Source: JBAXEO01 sp963789515
GTDB taxonomy: Bacteria; Actinomycetota; Coriobacteriia; Anaerosomatales; JAAXUF01
Length of the DNA: 64,000 nt
Direction of reading: 5' to 3'
Assembly (NCBI GenBank): GCA_963789515.1
Contig: CAWBKW010000003.1
Span: forward strand, 124,001-188,000
Part shown: positions 38,766 to 47,049 of the stretch, in pieces
Layout of the letters: every line of letters begins with the position of its first letter
Position numbering within the stretch: the first letter of the stretch is position 1
Made by a program: the position numbers and the translations under genes
The notes under the pieces: generated by a model
Told to the model about the DNA's origin: nothing
Seen by the model: the letters and a program-made list of their open reading frames with translations, nothing else
The model's database searches: none

Positions 38766-39479
38766 ATGCCTACCGGCACAATCGATAACCTGGCGCCGAA
38801 CAAGGTGGCCAGAATCGCGGGCGGCTTCTATCTCGCGTTCGTCCTGGCCTCCGTGCTTGCCGGCGTACTTGGGCACATCGGCATGGGTGGGGTCGACGAG
38901 GTCTACCAGTCAATCGTCACGAGTGCCTGGTCGTTTCGGCTCGCTCTTGTTGTCGCGTTGATATCGGCCTTCCTGTTCCTCATGGCCGCTTGGGCTCTCT
39001 ACGTTCTTCTGCGACCGGTCAACCCGCACCTGGCGTTGCTCTTCTTGCTGCTAAACGCGGTCGGCGTGGCCATACAGTGCGCAAGCATGTTCCCCCTCAT
39101 AGCCGCGCTGTTGCTTGGGGACGGTGCCAGCCGGATGCAGGCATACTCGGCAGCACAGCTGGAGGGGCTGGCGTACTTGTCCATCGGCCTCTACAAGACA
39201 GGCTTCATCACGGCCCAGCTGTTCTTCGGTACGTGGCTGTTCCCGCTTGGCTATCTGGTCTACAAGTCCGAGTTCCTTCCCCGGTTCCTGGGCGTCATCC
39301 TGATGCTTGACGGAATCGGCGTCCTGATCTGGTTCCTTCAGGTCCTGCTGCTGCCGGCATACCCAGCGATCAGCTACCCAGCGTGGGCCCTGGGCTTCGT
39401 CGCGGAGGTCGGACTTGGGTTGTGGCTTCTCGTCAAGGGTGTGAAGGTCGCGGACTCCGGGGCAGGCCTGCCGGCCTGA
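38766..39479 (+). CDS. DUF4386 family membrane protein
   Basis: 237 residues, six helices. The start (NKVARIAGGFYLAFVLASVL), then AWALYVLLRPVNPHLALLFL and the end (GTWLFPLGYLVYKSEFLPRF LGVIL, read continuously) give the DUF4386 pattern. GGAAAGGGGGG precedes the ATG. DUF4386 proteins have no established function. It is a distant paralogue of the gene at 37474. Confidence 0.75.
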   Translation: MPTGTIDNLAPNKVARIAGGFYLAFVLASVLAGVLGHIGMGGVDEVYQSIVTSAWSFRLALVVALISAFLFLMAAWALYVLLRPVNPHLALLFLLLNAVGVAIQCASMFPLIAALLLGDGASRMQAYSAAQLEGLAYLSIGLYKTGFITAQLFFGTWLFPLGYLVYKSEFLPRFLGVILMLDGIGVLIWFLQVLLLPAYPAISYPAWALGFVAEVGLGLWLLVKGVKVADSGAGLPA

Positions 39480-39630
39480 ACCTGAAGCCCGAGAACGCCG
39501 GTCGAACCCGCGGGTCTGCGCGGCAACAAACGACAGCCAGAACCTGCGCTTCGACTCGCTCCCAGCGGGAACACTCCTTACTGGGAGCGAACCGGGTTCG
39601 CGCCCAACACTCAACGACTTGGAGGTCACC

Positions 39631-39873
39631 GTGTCGGGCAAGGAAACCCCCGCAGACACCCTCGACGCAATCGGGCTGCTCTGCCCTGAACCGCTCTTTC
39701 AAGCTCGCACGGCCATCGACGCGCTCGAGCCGGGAGACGTGCTCGAGGTGCTTGCCGACGACGCCGCCGCCGAGGAGGACTTGACTCGTTTCGCGAAGCG
39801 CGCGGGCCACGAGATGGTTTCGGTCGAAGACGAGGGAGACTACAAACGCTTCCTGATCCGCCGAGGCGCGTAG
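39631..39873 (+). CDS. TusA-like sulfur carrier protein
   Basis: 80 residues. The TusA signature LLCPEPLFQARTAI contains the sulfur-carrying Cys18 in CPxP, followed by LEVLADDAAAEEDLTRFAKR, the second half of the SirA/TusA fold. TTGGAGG lies before GTG 39631. It is the first gene of a sulfur-transfer cluster with DsrE, an IscS homologue and a scaffold, so it probably carries persulfide between them. Confidence 0.88.
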   Translation: MSGKETPADTLDAIGLLCPEPLFQARTAIDALEPGDVLEVLADDAAAEEDLTRFAKRAGHEMVSVEDEGDYKRFLIRRGA

Positions 39874-39956
39874 TCGCGTCCGCGCGTTAGGCGCCATTTC
39901 GCAAGATCCGCAGTTCTGCGCCGGTCACGTGCCGGCGCCCGATTCGAGGAGGGGCC

Positions 39957-40319
39957 ATGAAGGACGACAAGATGATCCTGTACGTGCAGATGAGCAACGC
40001 TCCCGAGCGCCAGTACTCGCCGCTCGTTCTCGCGCGTTCGGCCAAGGCGATGGGCCAGAACCCGGTGCTCTACTACCTGGGGATGGGGCTCATGATGCTG
40101 CAGCCCGGCGCGCTCGAGCAGGTCCAACTCGGCAGCTTCCCAAGCTGCGGCGAGATGATGGACGCCGCGCTGGCCGAAGGCATCCCGGTCTACGCGTGTG
40201 AGGCGAGCAAGCAGATGCTCGGCTGGGACTCGGTCGAACTCATCGACGGCGCGCAGATCGTGGGCGCAGCCACGCTCAACGACCTCGCGCTCGATGCCAG
40301 CGCGACGATCTGCTTCTGA
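39957..40319 (+). CDS. DsrE/DsrF-like protein
   Basis: 120 residues. The DsrE fold is seen in MILYVQMSNAPERQYSPLVL, GQNPVLYYLGMGLMML and CGEMMDAALAEGIPVYACEA. Cys64 and Cys81 are candidates for sulfur transfer; Cys81 in YACEAS is at the usual DsrE active-site position. GAGGAGGGG precedes the ATG. The desulfurase-like gene begins six bases after its stop, so the two are tightly linked. DsrE proteins pass sulfur to or from TusA. Confidence 0.85.
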   Translation: MKDDKMILYVQMSNAPERQYSPLVLARSAKAMGQNPVLYYLGMGLMMLQPGALEQVQLGSFPSCGEMMDAALAEGIPVYACEASKQMLGWDSVELIDGAQIVGAATLNDLALDASATICF

Positions 40320-40324
40320 GCGCC

Positions 40325-41506
40325 ATGTCGCAGACTCACACTAGGGGCGAGGTCTATCTCGACTACCAGTCGGCCAAGCCGGTCGACCCGCGGGTCGTCG
40401 AGGCGATGGCGCCGTACTTCACCGAGCGGTTCGGCAATCCCGCGTCACTTCACGGAGTGGGCGACGACGCCACGGCGACGCTCGAGACCGCGCGCGCGGC
40501 GGTCGCGGCCTCAATCGGGGCGCTGCCCGAGGAGATCGTCTTCACCTCCGGCGCCACCGAGTCGAGCAACCTCGCGCTTCTCGGTTACGCGAACCGCAAT
40601 CGGCGCGCGGGCGACCACATCGTCATCTCCGAAGTCGACCACATCTCGATCCACAACATCGGCAAGGTGCTCGAGAGGCAGGGCTTCCGGGTCAGCAAGG
40701 TGCCGCCGGACCAGTTCGGGCGCATCGATCCGGAGAAGCTGCGCAAGCGCATCACCGCCGAGACGATCCTGGTCTCGGTCGGGTGGGCGAGTAACGAGAT
40801 CGGCACCGTGCAGCGGATGGCCGAGATAGCCGAGGTTGTCGCGGGGACGGGTGCGGTCCTGCACTCCGATGCGGTCGCGGCGCAGGGCCAGCTCCCGATC
40901 GACGTGAGCCAGGCAGCGGTCGGGATGCTGACGCTGTCCAGCAACGACATCTACGGCCCGCAAGGCGTCGGTGCGCTCTACATCCGCAAGGGCGTCAAGG
41001 TGGCGCCGGTCGCGTTCGGCGGCGGTCAGGAGAACGGCCTGCGCTCGGGCACGGAGAACCTCGCCGGCATCGCGGGCATGGCGGCCGCGGCCGAGATCAT
41101 GTCGCGCGAGCTCGCCGACGACGCCGCGCGGATGGCCGCACTGCGGGATCGTCTCGTGCGCGAGGTCCTCGCCGCGATTCCCGACGCGCACCTCAACGGC
41201 CACCCGACACAGCGGCTGCCCGGCAACGCGCACTTCCGGTTCGAGGGCGTGGAGGGTGAGTCGCTCGTGCTGCTCATGCGCGAGGAGGGCATCTCGGTCG
41301 CGACCGGCTCGGCGTGCTCGAGCAAGACGCTGGAGCCGTCGCATACGCTGATCTCCTGCGGCCTGCTCCACGAGGAGGCGCACGGTTCGCTCGAGTTCAC
41401 CTTCGGCCGCTGGAGCACGGAGAGCGACGTCGACCGCGTGCTCGCTGTGCTGCCCGGGATCGTCGACAAGCTGCGGCGCATGTCGCCGCTGTACCGCAAG
41501 TCCTAA
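40325..41506 (+). CDS. IscS/NifS homologue lacking the PLP lysine
   Basis: 393 residues, class V aminotransferase fold. It keeps EIVFTSGATESSNLALLG, EVDHISIHNI, LHSDAVAAQG, RSGTENLAGI and the active-site loop SVATGSACSSKTLEPSHTL with Cys331. Where active desulfurases read S-x-H-K before YGPKG, this one reads SSNDIYGPQGVGALY, so the Schiff-base lysine is Asp208 and the preceding His is Asn207. The usual Q of DxxQ is also changed (DAVA). Archaeoglobus fulgidus IscS shows the same Lys-to-Asp change. It therefore probably cannot desulfurate cysteine and instead holds sulfur or cluster on Cys331 with the scaffold encoded 12 bp downstream. Confidence 0.88.
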   Translation: MSQTHTRGEVYLDYQSAKPVDPRVVEAMAPYFTERFGNPASLHGVGDDATATLETARAAVAASIGALPEEIVFTSGATESSNLALLGYANRNRRAGDHIVISEVDHISIHNIGKVLERQGFRVSKVPPDQFGRIDPEKLRKRITAETILVSVGWASNEIGTVQRMAEIAEVVAGTGAVLHSDAVAAQGQLPIDVSQAAVGMLTLSSNDIYGPQGVGALYIRKGVKVAPVAFGGGQENGLRSGTENLAGIAGMAAAAEIMSRELADDAARMAALRDRLVREVLAAIPDAHLNGHPTQRLPGNAHFRFEGVEGESLVLLMREEGISVATGSACSSKTLEPSHTLISCGLLHEEAHGSLEFTFGRWSTESDVDRVLAVLPGIVDKLRRMSPLYRKS

Positions 41507-41518
41507 AGGAGGCCTGAA

Positions 41519-42325
41519 GTGAAGTCGACCAGCTACTCCGAGAAGACGCTCGACCACTTCCGCAACCCGCGCAACGTCGGGATGCTCGAGGGAGACGACG
41601 TGGCGGTCGGGCGCGTCGGCAACCCCGTCTGCGGCGACATCATGGAGATGTACCTCCGGATCAAGGACGACCGCATCGAAGACATCAAGTTCCAGACGTT
41701 CGGGTGCGGTTCCGCGGTCGCGACCTCGAGCATGACGACGGAACTCGTGAAAGGCATGACGCTCGACGAGGCGCTCGAGGTCACGCGCAAGGATGTCGCC
41801 GAGGCGCTCGACGGGCTGCCACCGATCAAGATGCACTGCTCGAACCTGGCGGCGGACGCATTGCACGACGCGATCAAGAACTGGCGTGCCGGCATCCGCC
41901 TCGAGCCGGCCACCGCCGAGGAGGCGAGCGTGCCGCTCGGCGGGTGCGACGTGCCGGGCCTCAACGAGGTCGAGAACGCCGACGAGTACGTCGGCATCGG
42001 TGTGTACAAGCAGGTCGACGATACTGCCGAGCTCGAGGGCAAGCGCGTTCTGGTGCTCGACAAGGGGCCGGCGACGGCGCAGCTCGCACTCGAACTGACC
42101 AAGGTGACGCCACGGGTGGTCTTTCTCACGGAGCTCGACACACTCGGGCTGCCCGAGGAGCTCGTCGGCGAGATCAAGCGCTCGGACGTCAAGGTCCTCT
42201 ACAAGTCACGGCTGCTGTCCGTGGGCGGCGAAGGGGAGGTCGAGAAGGTGCACGTTCACGACCTCGACGAGGAGAACGAGTACGACCTGTTCGTGGATGC
42301 GGTCGTCTTGCTCGAGACGCGGTGA
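41519..42325 (+). CDS. IscU-type Fe-S scaffold fused to a TrxB-like domain
   Basis: 268 residues. Residues 1-125 are IscU: YSEKTLDHFRNPRNVG, GNPVCGDIMEMYL (Cys38, Asp40), QTFGCGSAVATSS (Cys63) and MHCSNLAADAL (Cys107), all three cluster ligands present. Residues 165-268 resemble part of the NAD(P)-binding domain of thioredoxin reductase: GKRVLVLDKGPATAQLALEL, RVVFLTELDTLGLPEELVGE, YKSRLLSVGGEGEVEKVHVH and a closing strand. The GxGxxA nucleotide loop is replaced by DKGPATA. GTG start with AAAGGAGG seven bases upstream. It is the partner of the lysine-less IscS. Confidence 0.85.
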   Translation: MKSTSYSEKTLDHFRNPRNVGMLEGDDVAVGRVGNPVCGDIMEMYLRIKDDRIEDIKFQTFGCGSAVATSSMTTELVKGMTLDEALEVTRKDVAEALDGLPPIKMHCSNLAADALHDAIKNWRAGIRLEPATAEEASVPLGGCDVPGLNEVENADEYVGIGVYKQVDDTAELEGKRVLVLDKGPATAQLALELTKVTPRVVFLTELDTLGLPEELVGEIKRSDVKVLYKSRLLSVGGEGEVEKVHVHDLDEENEYDLFVDAVVLLETR

Positions 42326-42452
42326 CGTGCCTCGCGGCTGATGAGACCGCAGGAGCGCCTCTGAGCCGAGCGAACGGCGGGCGATGACAGAGGGTACTAA
42401 TGCCGTAGAGGCACCTGCGCAAGGGATCCAAGTCATCATGAGGGGGTGACCG

Positions 42453-42956
42453 ATGGATACTATGCCAGCACGGGTATTCGTCGTGGCGTCCATCGTGCTC
42501 GCTGCGACTCTCGCCGGGTGTGGTCCGGCGAAGACTCGCAGCAGCGTCGGGGCGAACACGTCTTCCGCGATCGTTGCCACGGCGCCGGCCGCGCAAGAGG
42601 CTACCGCGTCTTCGGAGTCACCGCCAGGCGGATCGATCTACACCCCAGAGCCCGGCTCTGCAGAACGGACCGCGATCCTCGATGCCGTCCGGCGGTTCCA
42701 CAACACAAAGGACAAGTACGTCGTCCACGAGATGCTGGTCCAAGGCGATTGGGCGCTGACCACGGTCAGCCCAGAGAGTGCGCAGGAGTCTGTGGTCTCG
42801 TATCTCGCTCTTCGGCGCGAGGGCGGAAAGTGGGTCGATGTGGTCGCGAGCGACTCCGGCGAGACGGAAGACTGGAAGGCCGGCTACCGCGACTCCTGGA
42901 TCGAGTTCGGGGTCCCGAGCACGCTGGTCACCGCATACCAGTTCAAGACACGGTAG
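42453..42956 (+). CDS. Lipoprotein
   Basis: 167 residues. The signal peptide ends in lipobox LAGC (Cys23). A low-complexity Ser/Ala/Pro linker (SAIVATAPAAQEATASSESP) precedes a compact domain: RTAILDAVRRFHNTKDKYVV, QGDWALTTVSPESAQESVVS and KWVDVVASDSGET. This resembles small NTF2-like or DUF-type extracytoplasmic domains. Probably anchored to the outer face of the membrane. Function unknown. Confidence 0.65.
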   Translation: MDTMPARVFVVASIVLAATLAGCGPAKTRSSVGANTSSAIVATAPAAQEATASSESPPGGSIYTPEPGSAERTAILDAVRRFHNTKDKYVVHEMLVQGDWALTTVSPESAQESVVSYLALRREGGKWVDVVASDSGETEDWKAGYRDSWIEFGVPSTLVTAYQFKTR

Positions 42957-42978
42957 CGATTCCGGAACCTTCTCGGCT

Positions 42979-43803
42979 CTAGAGATCGCGCCCGGAGGCA
43001 ACGATGTCGATCGCGTCGGTACAGCGCTTCTTCACGTACTTCACGTAGGGCTCAAACGAGCCCCGGGTGAACCACTTCGCGTCCTCAGCGGCGTCCGACT
43101 TGCTCTCGTACGCCGAGAAGACCACCCACCACCCGGGCCGCATGCCCTCGTAGTGGTCCGACTTGTCGATGAAGAACCCCCCACCGGTGTCGCCCAGAAG
43201 GGAATTCAGGTCGTTGAGCCGTTTCTGCGCCTCGGCCTTGCTCGCACTGCTCTCGCAGATGACCACGTAGAACGACTCGCCCTGGTGTGATGCCGGGCTC
43301 TTCTCGGAGGTGTCGGCGACGGAACCATCCTTCGGTTCGACTGCCGAGGGGCTCGCCGTCACGACCGTCAGTGTGACCTCACTACCGCGCTCGACCATCG
43401 TCCCCACCGCCGGCTCCTGATCCGGCGGCCAGCTCGCTGCCGGACCGGAGAACGCCGGGTCGTTCCCCGGGATGGTTCGAAACCTCAGCTGAAGGCCCGC
43501 GGCATCAGCGATCGCTTGGTACTGCGACAGGTGCGCGGGGTCGCCATACGACAGCGCGGTGCCGTCTCGTACACCCGTCGTGCTGCTCTTGCCCGCTATG
43601 TCTCCGAACGCGGGCACCTTGACCTGCGCAGAAGCGGAAGGGGTGTTGCTCGTGTCCACACTCGACTTCACCTGAGTGGGAAGCGTGCACCCGCACAACG
43701 TGGAGACGAGTGTGACGCACATGACGAGACCCACCACGCGCAGGATGTTTCGCCCTTGCGGGCCACGCCATATGTCGTCCCAACACTCAAGCAACACTGC
43801 CAC
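42979..43803 (-). CDS. Lipoprotein with PASTA-like and SPOR-like domains
   Basis: 274 residues. GTG 43803 follows CGGGGGGA. The hydrophobic VVGLVMCVTLVSTLCGC gives a lipobox LCGC. Residues 65-155 look PASTA-like (YQAIADAAGLQLRFRT, then PPDQEPAVGTMVERGSEVTL and TVV). Residues 178-265 look SPOR-like (GESFYVVICESSASKAEAQK to YVKYVKKRCTDA). Both domain types bind peptidoglycan or its fragments, so this may sense or bind cell wall. It is divergent from a lipoprotein gene of similar style only by strand order. Confidence 0.6.
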   Translation of the reverse strand: MAVLLECWDDIWRGPQGRNILRVVGLVMCVTLVSTLCGCTLPTQVKSSVDTSNTPSASAQVKVPAFGDIAGKSSTTGVRDGTALSYGDPAHLSQYQAIADAAGLQLRFRTIPGNDPAFSGPAASWPPDQEPAVGTMVERGSEVTLTVVTASPSAVEPKDGSVADTSEKSPASHQGESFYVVICESSASKAEAQKRLNDLNSLLGDTGGGFFIDKSDHYEGMRPGWWVVFSAYESKSDAAEDAKWFTRGSFEPYVKYVKKRCTDAIDIVASGRDL

Positions 43804-43870
43804 ATCCCCCCGTCTGCACCTATGACCTCAACCTGCGGAATCACCTGTCATGAACTCGGTCCGCCGAAGA

Positions 43871-44425
43871 CTACTGCTCCACGGTCGGCTCGGTGAGCGA
43901 CGGGTCCTTGTTGAGAACGGACTGCGCCATCTCACCAACCATGTCGGTCGCATCCTTGTGCTCCTGAGCGAGAGCCGTACCTCGAGCCGCGTCGATCTGG
44001 TAGATGGAGTGCAGCGCGTCTGCCCGGACGTAGTCCGGGTCCGACGTGTCCGCAAGAATTCTCTCCAGAGTGGGCAGCGCTGCGGCATCGCCGATGAACC
44101 CGAGCGCCCCGATCGCGTAGCGCCGCTTCTCCATGTCCGAATGGGCCACGGCGGCGCAGATCTCCGGAGTCATGCTCTTGCCTGCCGCAATCAGCGGATC
44201 GTCTATGTCGGTCTCGCTCTGGGCGCCATAGAACGCGTCCCAGACGGTGTCAAAACGACCCCCGCTCGCCCGATACTGGTTCTCGCCGGGACTGGTCTTG
44301 CTTGGAGTGGCGACAACGGTCACGGACGGTGGAGACGAGGTCGCGGAGGGCGCCGGAGGAGACGAACCGGCGCAACCAGCCAACAAGAGGAAGACCAGAA
44401 AGCCAATGACGACTCTCACGATCAC
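43871..44425 (-). CDS. HEAT-repeat lipoprotein
   Basis: 184 residues. GTG start; signal peptide VVIGFLVFLLLAGCAG with lipobox LAGC. After a Ser/Pro-rich linker come helical repeats of HEAT/PBS-lyase type: ICAAVAHSDMEKRRYAIGAL, GDAAALPTLERILADTSDPD and YVRADALHSIYQIDAARGTA. Such repeats mediate protein contacts. It lies upstream of the PASTA/SPOR-like lipoprotein gene on the same strand, 67 bp apart, and may share its transcript. Confidence 0.65.
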   Translation of the reverse strand: MIVRVVIGFLVFLLLAGCAGSSPPAPSATSSPPSVTVVATPSKTSPGENQYRASGGRFDTVWDAFYGAQSETDIDDPLIAAGKSMTPEICAAVAHSDMEKRRYAIGALGFIGDAAALPTLERILADTSDPDYVRADALHSIYQIDAARGTALAQEHKDATDMVGEMAQSVLNKDPSLTEPTVEQ

Positions 44426-44761
44426 TCACCCCCGTGGAACGCGGGCACCCGTGCCCCCGAAGCGCACTCGGCACATAGTCGGCAGGCACGAGGTTGATAT
44501 ACCCGATTAGTACCGGGCCGATTGCGGGGACTCGTCGGAAGGCAAGAACGACCATCGTAGTCACGAAAGGTCCGCAGAGGCGCTGCCGGACTCTCCGGGG
44601 TGGGACGAGCGCGACCGGTGCGATCGGGGAGTCCGAGCACGGCGGGTTCGCAGAGCGATGAACACGGGAAAGTAGCTACAGACGGAGAATCGACCGTCAT
44701 GTGATGGCTCGCACGTGGACTACTAGAGCCGATGGAGACCGACCTAGGAGGCAACATCACA
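44426..44761. other. Divergent intergenic region
   Basis: Lies between the HEAT lipoprotein (-) and DUF5996 gene (+). Apart from the gene fragment at 44535-44661 nothing is recognised. Confidence 0.5.
44535..44661 (+). pseudogene. 3' fragment related to the gene at 46693
   Basis: One frame reads AEALPDSPGGTSATGAIGES then EHGGFAER and stops at 44659-44661. The end of the gene at 46693-47049 reads AEVVPGSPGGTSATGADGEP then DHGGFPERD. No start or N-terminal half is found, so this is a remnant of a second copy, about 2.4 kb away. Confidence 0.6.
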
Positions 44762-45679
44762 ATGGACCAGGCTGCTTGGCCCGCACTTCCCTACGAGGAC
44801 TGGGCGCCGACGAAGAAGACGTTGCAGATGTGCACGCAGATGATCGGGAAGGCTCGGCTGGCACTGGCGCCACCGCAACCTGAGTGGCTGCACGCGTGCC
44901 TGTATGTCGATGCGCAGGGATTCACCACCGGCGGCATGCCGGCGGGCTCGCGCCTCGTATCGATGGGCATCGACGTGTACGAAGGATCCCTGTGGGTCGC
45001 CGCCAGCGACGGCAGCCGCCGTGCGATCTCGCTCGTTGATGATGCGTGCGTTGCCGACATCTGGGCTGGGTTCTGCGAGATGCTCACCGATCTCGGTGTC
45101 GACATCGACATCTGGCAGAAGCCTCAGGAGATCGCCGACACCACGCCGTTCTCGGAGAACCGGCACGACTGCGCGTTCGTGCCCGAGCATGCCCAGCGCT
45201 TCCTCCAGGTGCTTGCCGCCATCTACGGGGTGTTCGACGAGTTCCGTTCCCAGTTCTTTGGCAGGAGCGGGGTGCAGTTCTGGTGGGGGGCGTTCGACCT
45301 GGCCGTCCTGCTGTTCTCCGGCAAGCACGAACCGGCGCCCGATGACCTTGGCTACATCATGCGCTATGACCTCGACGCCGAGCATATGAACGCCGGCTTC
45401 TGGCCGGGCGACGACAACGCCCCGAACGCCGGTTTCTACGCCTACCTTGTTCCGAGGCCGGACGGCTGTGAGACCGCGCCGATAGAACCGGAGCACGCCG
45501 GTTGGGTCGAGTCGATGGGCGAGTGGATGCTGTCCTACGACGCGGTTCGCTCCTGCGATGACCCGCGCAAGGCGCTGCTGGACTTCCTCGGAAGCGTGTA
45601 CCGCGTGGCTGTGAATCAGGGCGGCTGGGATGCAGAAGCCTACCAGTACGTTCGGCCTTCACCCAGCGCCCGCCGATAG
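44762..45679 (+). CDS. DUF5996 family protein
   Basis: 305 residues. The family start WPALPYEDWAPTKKTLQMCT is followed by GKARLALAPPQPEWLHACLY, FTTGGMPAGS and later FFGRSGVQFWWGAFDLAVLL, plus MNAGFWPGDDNAPNAGFYAY. DUF5996 is common in actinobacteria and has no known activity. AGGAGG lies ten bases before ATG 44762; ATG 44732 is an alternative. No signal peptide. Confidence 0.82.
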   Translation: MDQAAWPALPYEDWAPTKKTLQMCTQMIGKARLALAPPQPEWLHACLYVDAQGFTTGGMPAGSRLVSMGIDVYEGSLWVAASDGSRRAISLVDDACVADIWAGFCEMLTDLGVDIDIWQKPQEIADTTPFSENRHDCAFVPEHAQRFLQVLAAIYGVFDEFRSQFFGRSGVQFWWGAFDLAVLLFSGKHEPAPDDLGYIMRYDLDAEHMNAGFWPGDDNAPNAGFYAYLVPRPDGCETAPIEPEHAGWVESMGEWMLSYDAVRSCDDPRKALLDFLGSVYRVAVNQGGWDAEAYQYVRPSPSARR

Positions 45680-45700
45680 CTCTCAGCGAAGGAGCAGCTG

Positions 45701-45964
45701 ATGCCTGAGTGCGTACACATGAACACCGTGCCGGTGCCCGAGCCGGAGGCGAGTGCGCAGGGATGCGAGGAGTGTCTGGCGATCGGACAGCGATGGGTGC
45801 ACCTGCGCAAGTGCCTCGATTGCGGCCACATCGGTTGCTGTGACCAGTCGATCGGTAAGCATGCCACGAAGCATGCGGAGGAGACCGGGCACGGAGTGAT
45901 TCGATCCTTCGAACCGGAGGAGGATTGGCGCTTCTGCTACCTCGACGGCACCTATGCCGAGTAG
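45701..45964 (+). CDS. UBP-type zinc-finger protein
   Basis: 87 residues. Cys/His spacing fits a bacterial ZnF-UBP: C4, H6, then CEECLAIGQRWVHLRKCLDC, GHIGCCDQS and HATKHAEETGHGVIRSF. In eukaryotes this finger binds the ubiquitin C-terminus; bacterial stand-alone forms have unknown ligands. GAAGGAGCAG precedes the ATG. It lies 21 bp after the DUF5996 gene, so the two form an operon. Confidence 0.85.
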   Translation: MPECVHMNTVPVPEPEASAQGCEECLAIGQRWVHLRKCLDCGHIGCCDQSIGKHATKHAEETGHGVIRSFEPEEDWRFCYLDGTYAE

Positions 45965-46082
45965 AACCCACCTTCGGGGTCTCCGCAGTACGCTGCCGAG
46001 AAGCCGCCCTCGCATGATTGCCGGGGCCGCTGGTCTCGCTGGGGGGAACAATCTCAGTAGTGCCCCAAGGAGGTGACCCGCC

Positions 46083-46175
46083 ATGATGTTCGGATTCGGA
46101 TTCGTCGGGCTCGTGGTGATCGTCGTGATCGCTGTAGCCATCTGGGCGGCTTCTCGTGATGACACGGAGCTGTGA
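46083..46175 (+). CDS. 30-residue membrane microprotein
   Basis: MMFGFGFVGLVVIVVIAVAI followed by WAASRDDTEL and TGA. One membrane helix with a short charged tail. AAGGAGG lies nine bases before the ATG, a strong site for so small a gene. No neighbour in the same frame. It could regulate a membrane enzyme or transporter; that is inference. Confidence 0.6.
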   Translation: MMFGFGFVGLVVIVVIAVAIWAASRDDTEL

Positions 46176-46290
46176 CAGGTATAGGGGTAGATGACCAGCG
46201 TCAGCGCGGAGCGCCCCTTACTGCGACACGCCTGACAGAGCATCCGCACGCGGTCTCCCGCTATGCTTTCGTTCGACGGGGGAGTGTCAG

Positions 46291-46578
46291 ATGGCCAAAG
46301 CGTCGCGTCGCCACACCGGTGACGATTTCGGGAAGTCATCGGGCTCGGGTAGCCCATACGCCGGCATGGACGGCCCGATGATCGGTGCTGGCGCGTCGAT
46401 TATCGTTGACGGGATCGCTGAACGTGAATCCGGCGTGACGCCCCCTCCGCCGCCCGTCTCCGTCAGGACGTTGGTCATTATCATCATCGTGATGTTCGTG
46501 ATCGGCGTCGTCGGCCTGGTTCTGATGCTGCACTTCTTCCCGCATCCCACTGCGGTTCCGGCGGGCATCGCGGGGTAG
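46291..46578 (+). CDS. Single-helix membrane protein
   Basis: 95 residues. A polar Gly/Ser-rich N-terminus (DDFGKSSGSGSPYAGMDG) and a Pro run (TPPPPPVSV) precede one membrane helix (LVIIIIVMFVIGVVGLVLML) near the C-terminus. GGGGGAG lies before the ATG. Unrecognised. Confidence 0.55.
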   Translation: MAKASRRHTGDDFGKSSGSGSPYAGMDGPMIGAGASIIVDGIAERESGVTPPPPPVSVRTLVIIIIVMFVIGVVGLVLMLHFFPHPTAVPAGIAG

Positions 46579-46692
46579 TCGGGGATTAGGCGAAACCGAA
46601 CGCTCGCGCCGCTCCGCCGTTGCGGGTTGGGAAGAAACCTCATGTGGGTCACGCATTCGGTGGTTCATCACAGTGGCAGGAGGCGAGTTGTC

Positions 46693-47049
46693 ATGCCGTT
46701 CGATGATGAGGTCGCGAACGAACCAAAACATGAGGGTGAGCCCGTCGAGCGCGATCACGGTGTTCTGATCCAGGGCTCGACGCACGCTGACCTGTTCGAT
46801 GACGACGGCTACGATGTCGATCTGAAGCCCGGGTCCGAGCCTGACCTGTGGGGTGAACAGACCGCGCTCGTCGAGGAAGACGAGGACGCGGGGCTCAAGC
46901 TCGAAGGCTTCCCGGATACTGAGATCCCGAAGATCCTTCAGGCCATGGGTGATGATGGCGCAGAGGTGGTGCCGGGCTCACCCGGCGGGACGAGCGCGAC
47001 CGGCGCGGATGGGGAGCCAGATCACGGTGGGTTCCCCGAGCGGGACTAG
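46693..47049 (+). CDS. Acidic soluble protein
   Basis: 118 residues, strongly acidic: ADLFDDDGYDVDLKPGSEPD, ALVEEDEDAGLKLEGFPDTE and a C-terminus GGTSATGADGEPDHGGFPER. It looks largely disordered. AGGAGG lies before ATG 46693. A second, broken copy of the C-terminal part lies at 44535-44661. No family recognised. Confidence 0.55.
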   Translation: MPFDDEVANEPKHEGEPVERDHGVLIQGSTHADLFDDDGYDVDLKPGSEPDLWGEQTALVEEDEDAGLKLEGFPDTEIPKILQAMGDDGAEVVPGSPGGTSATGADGEPDHGGFPERD

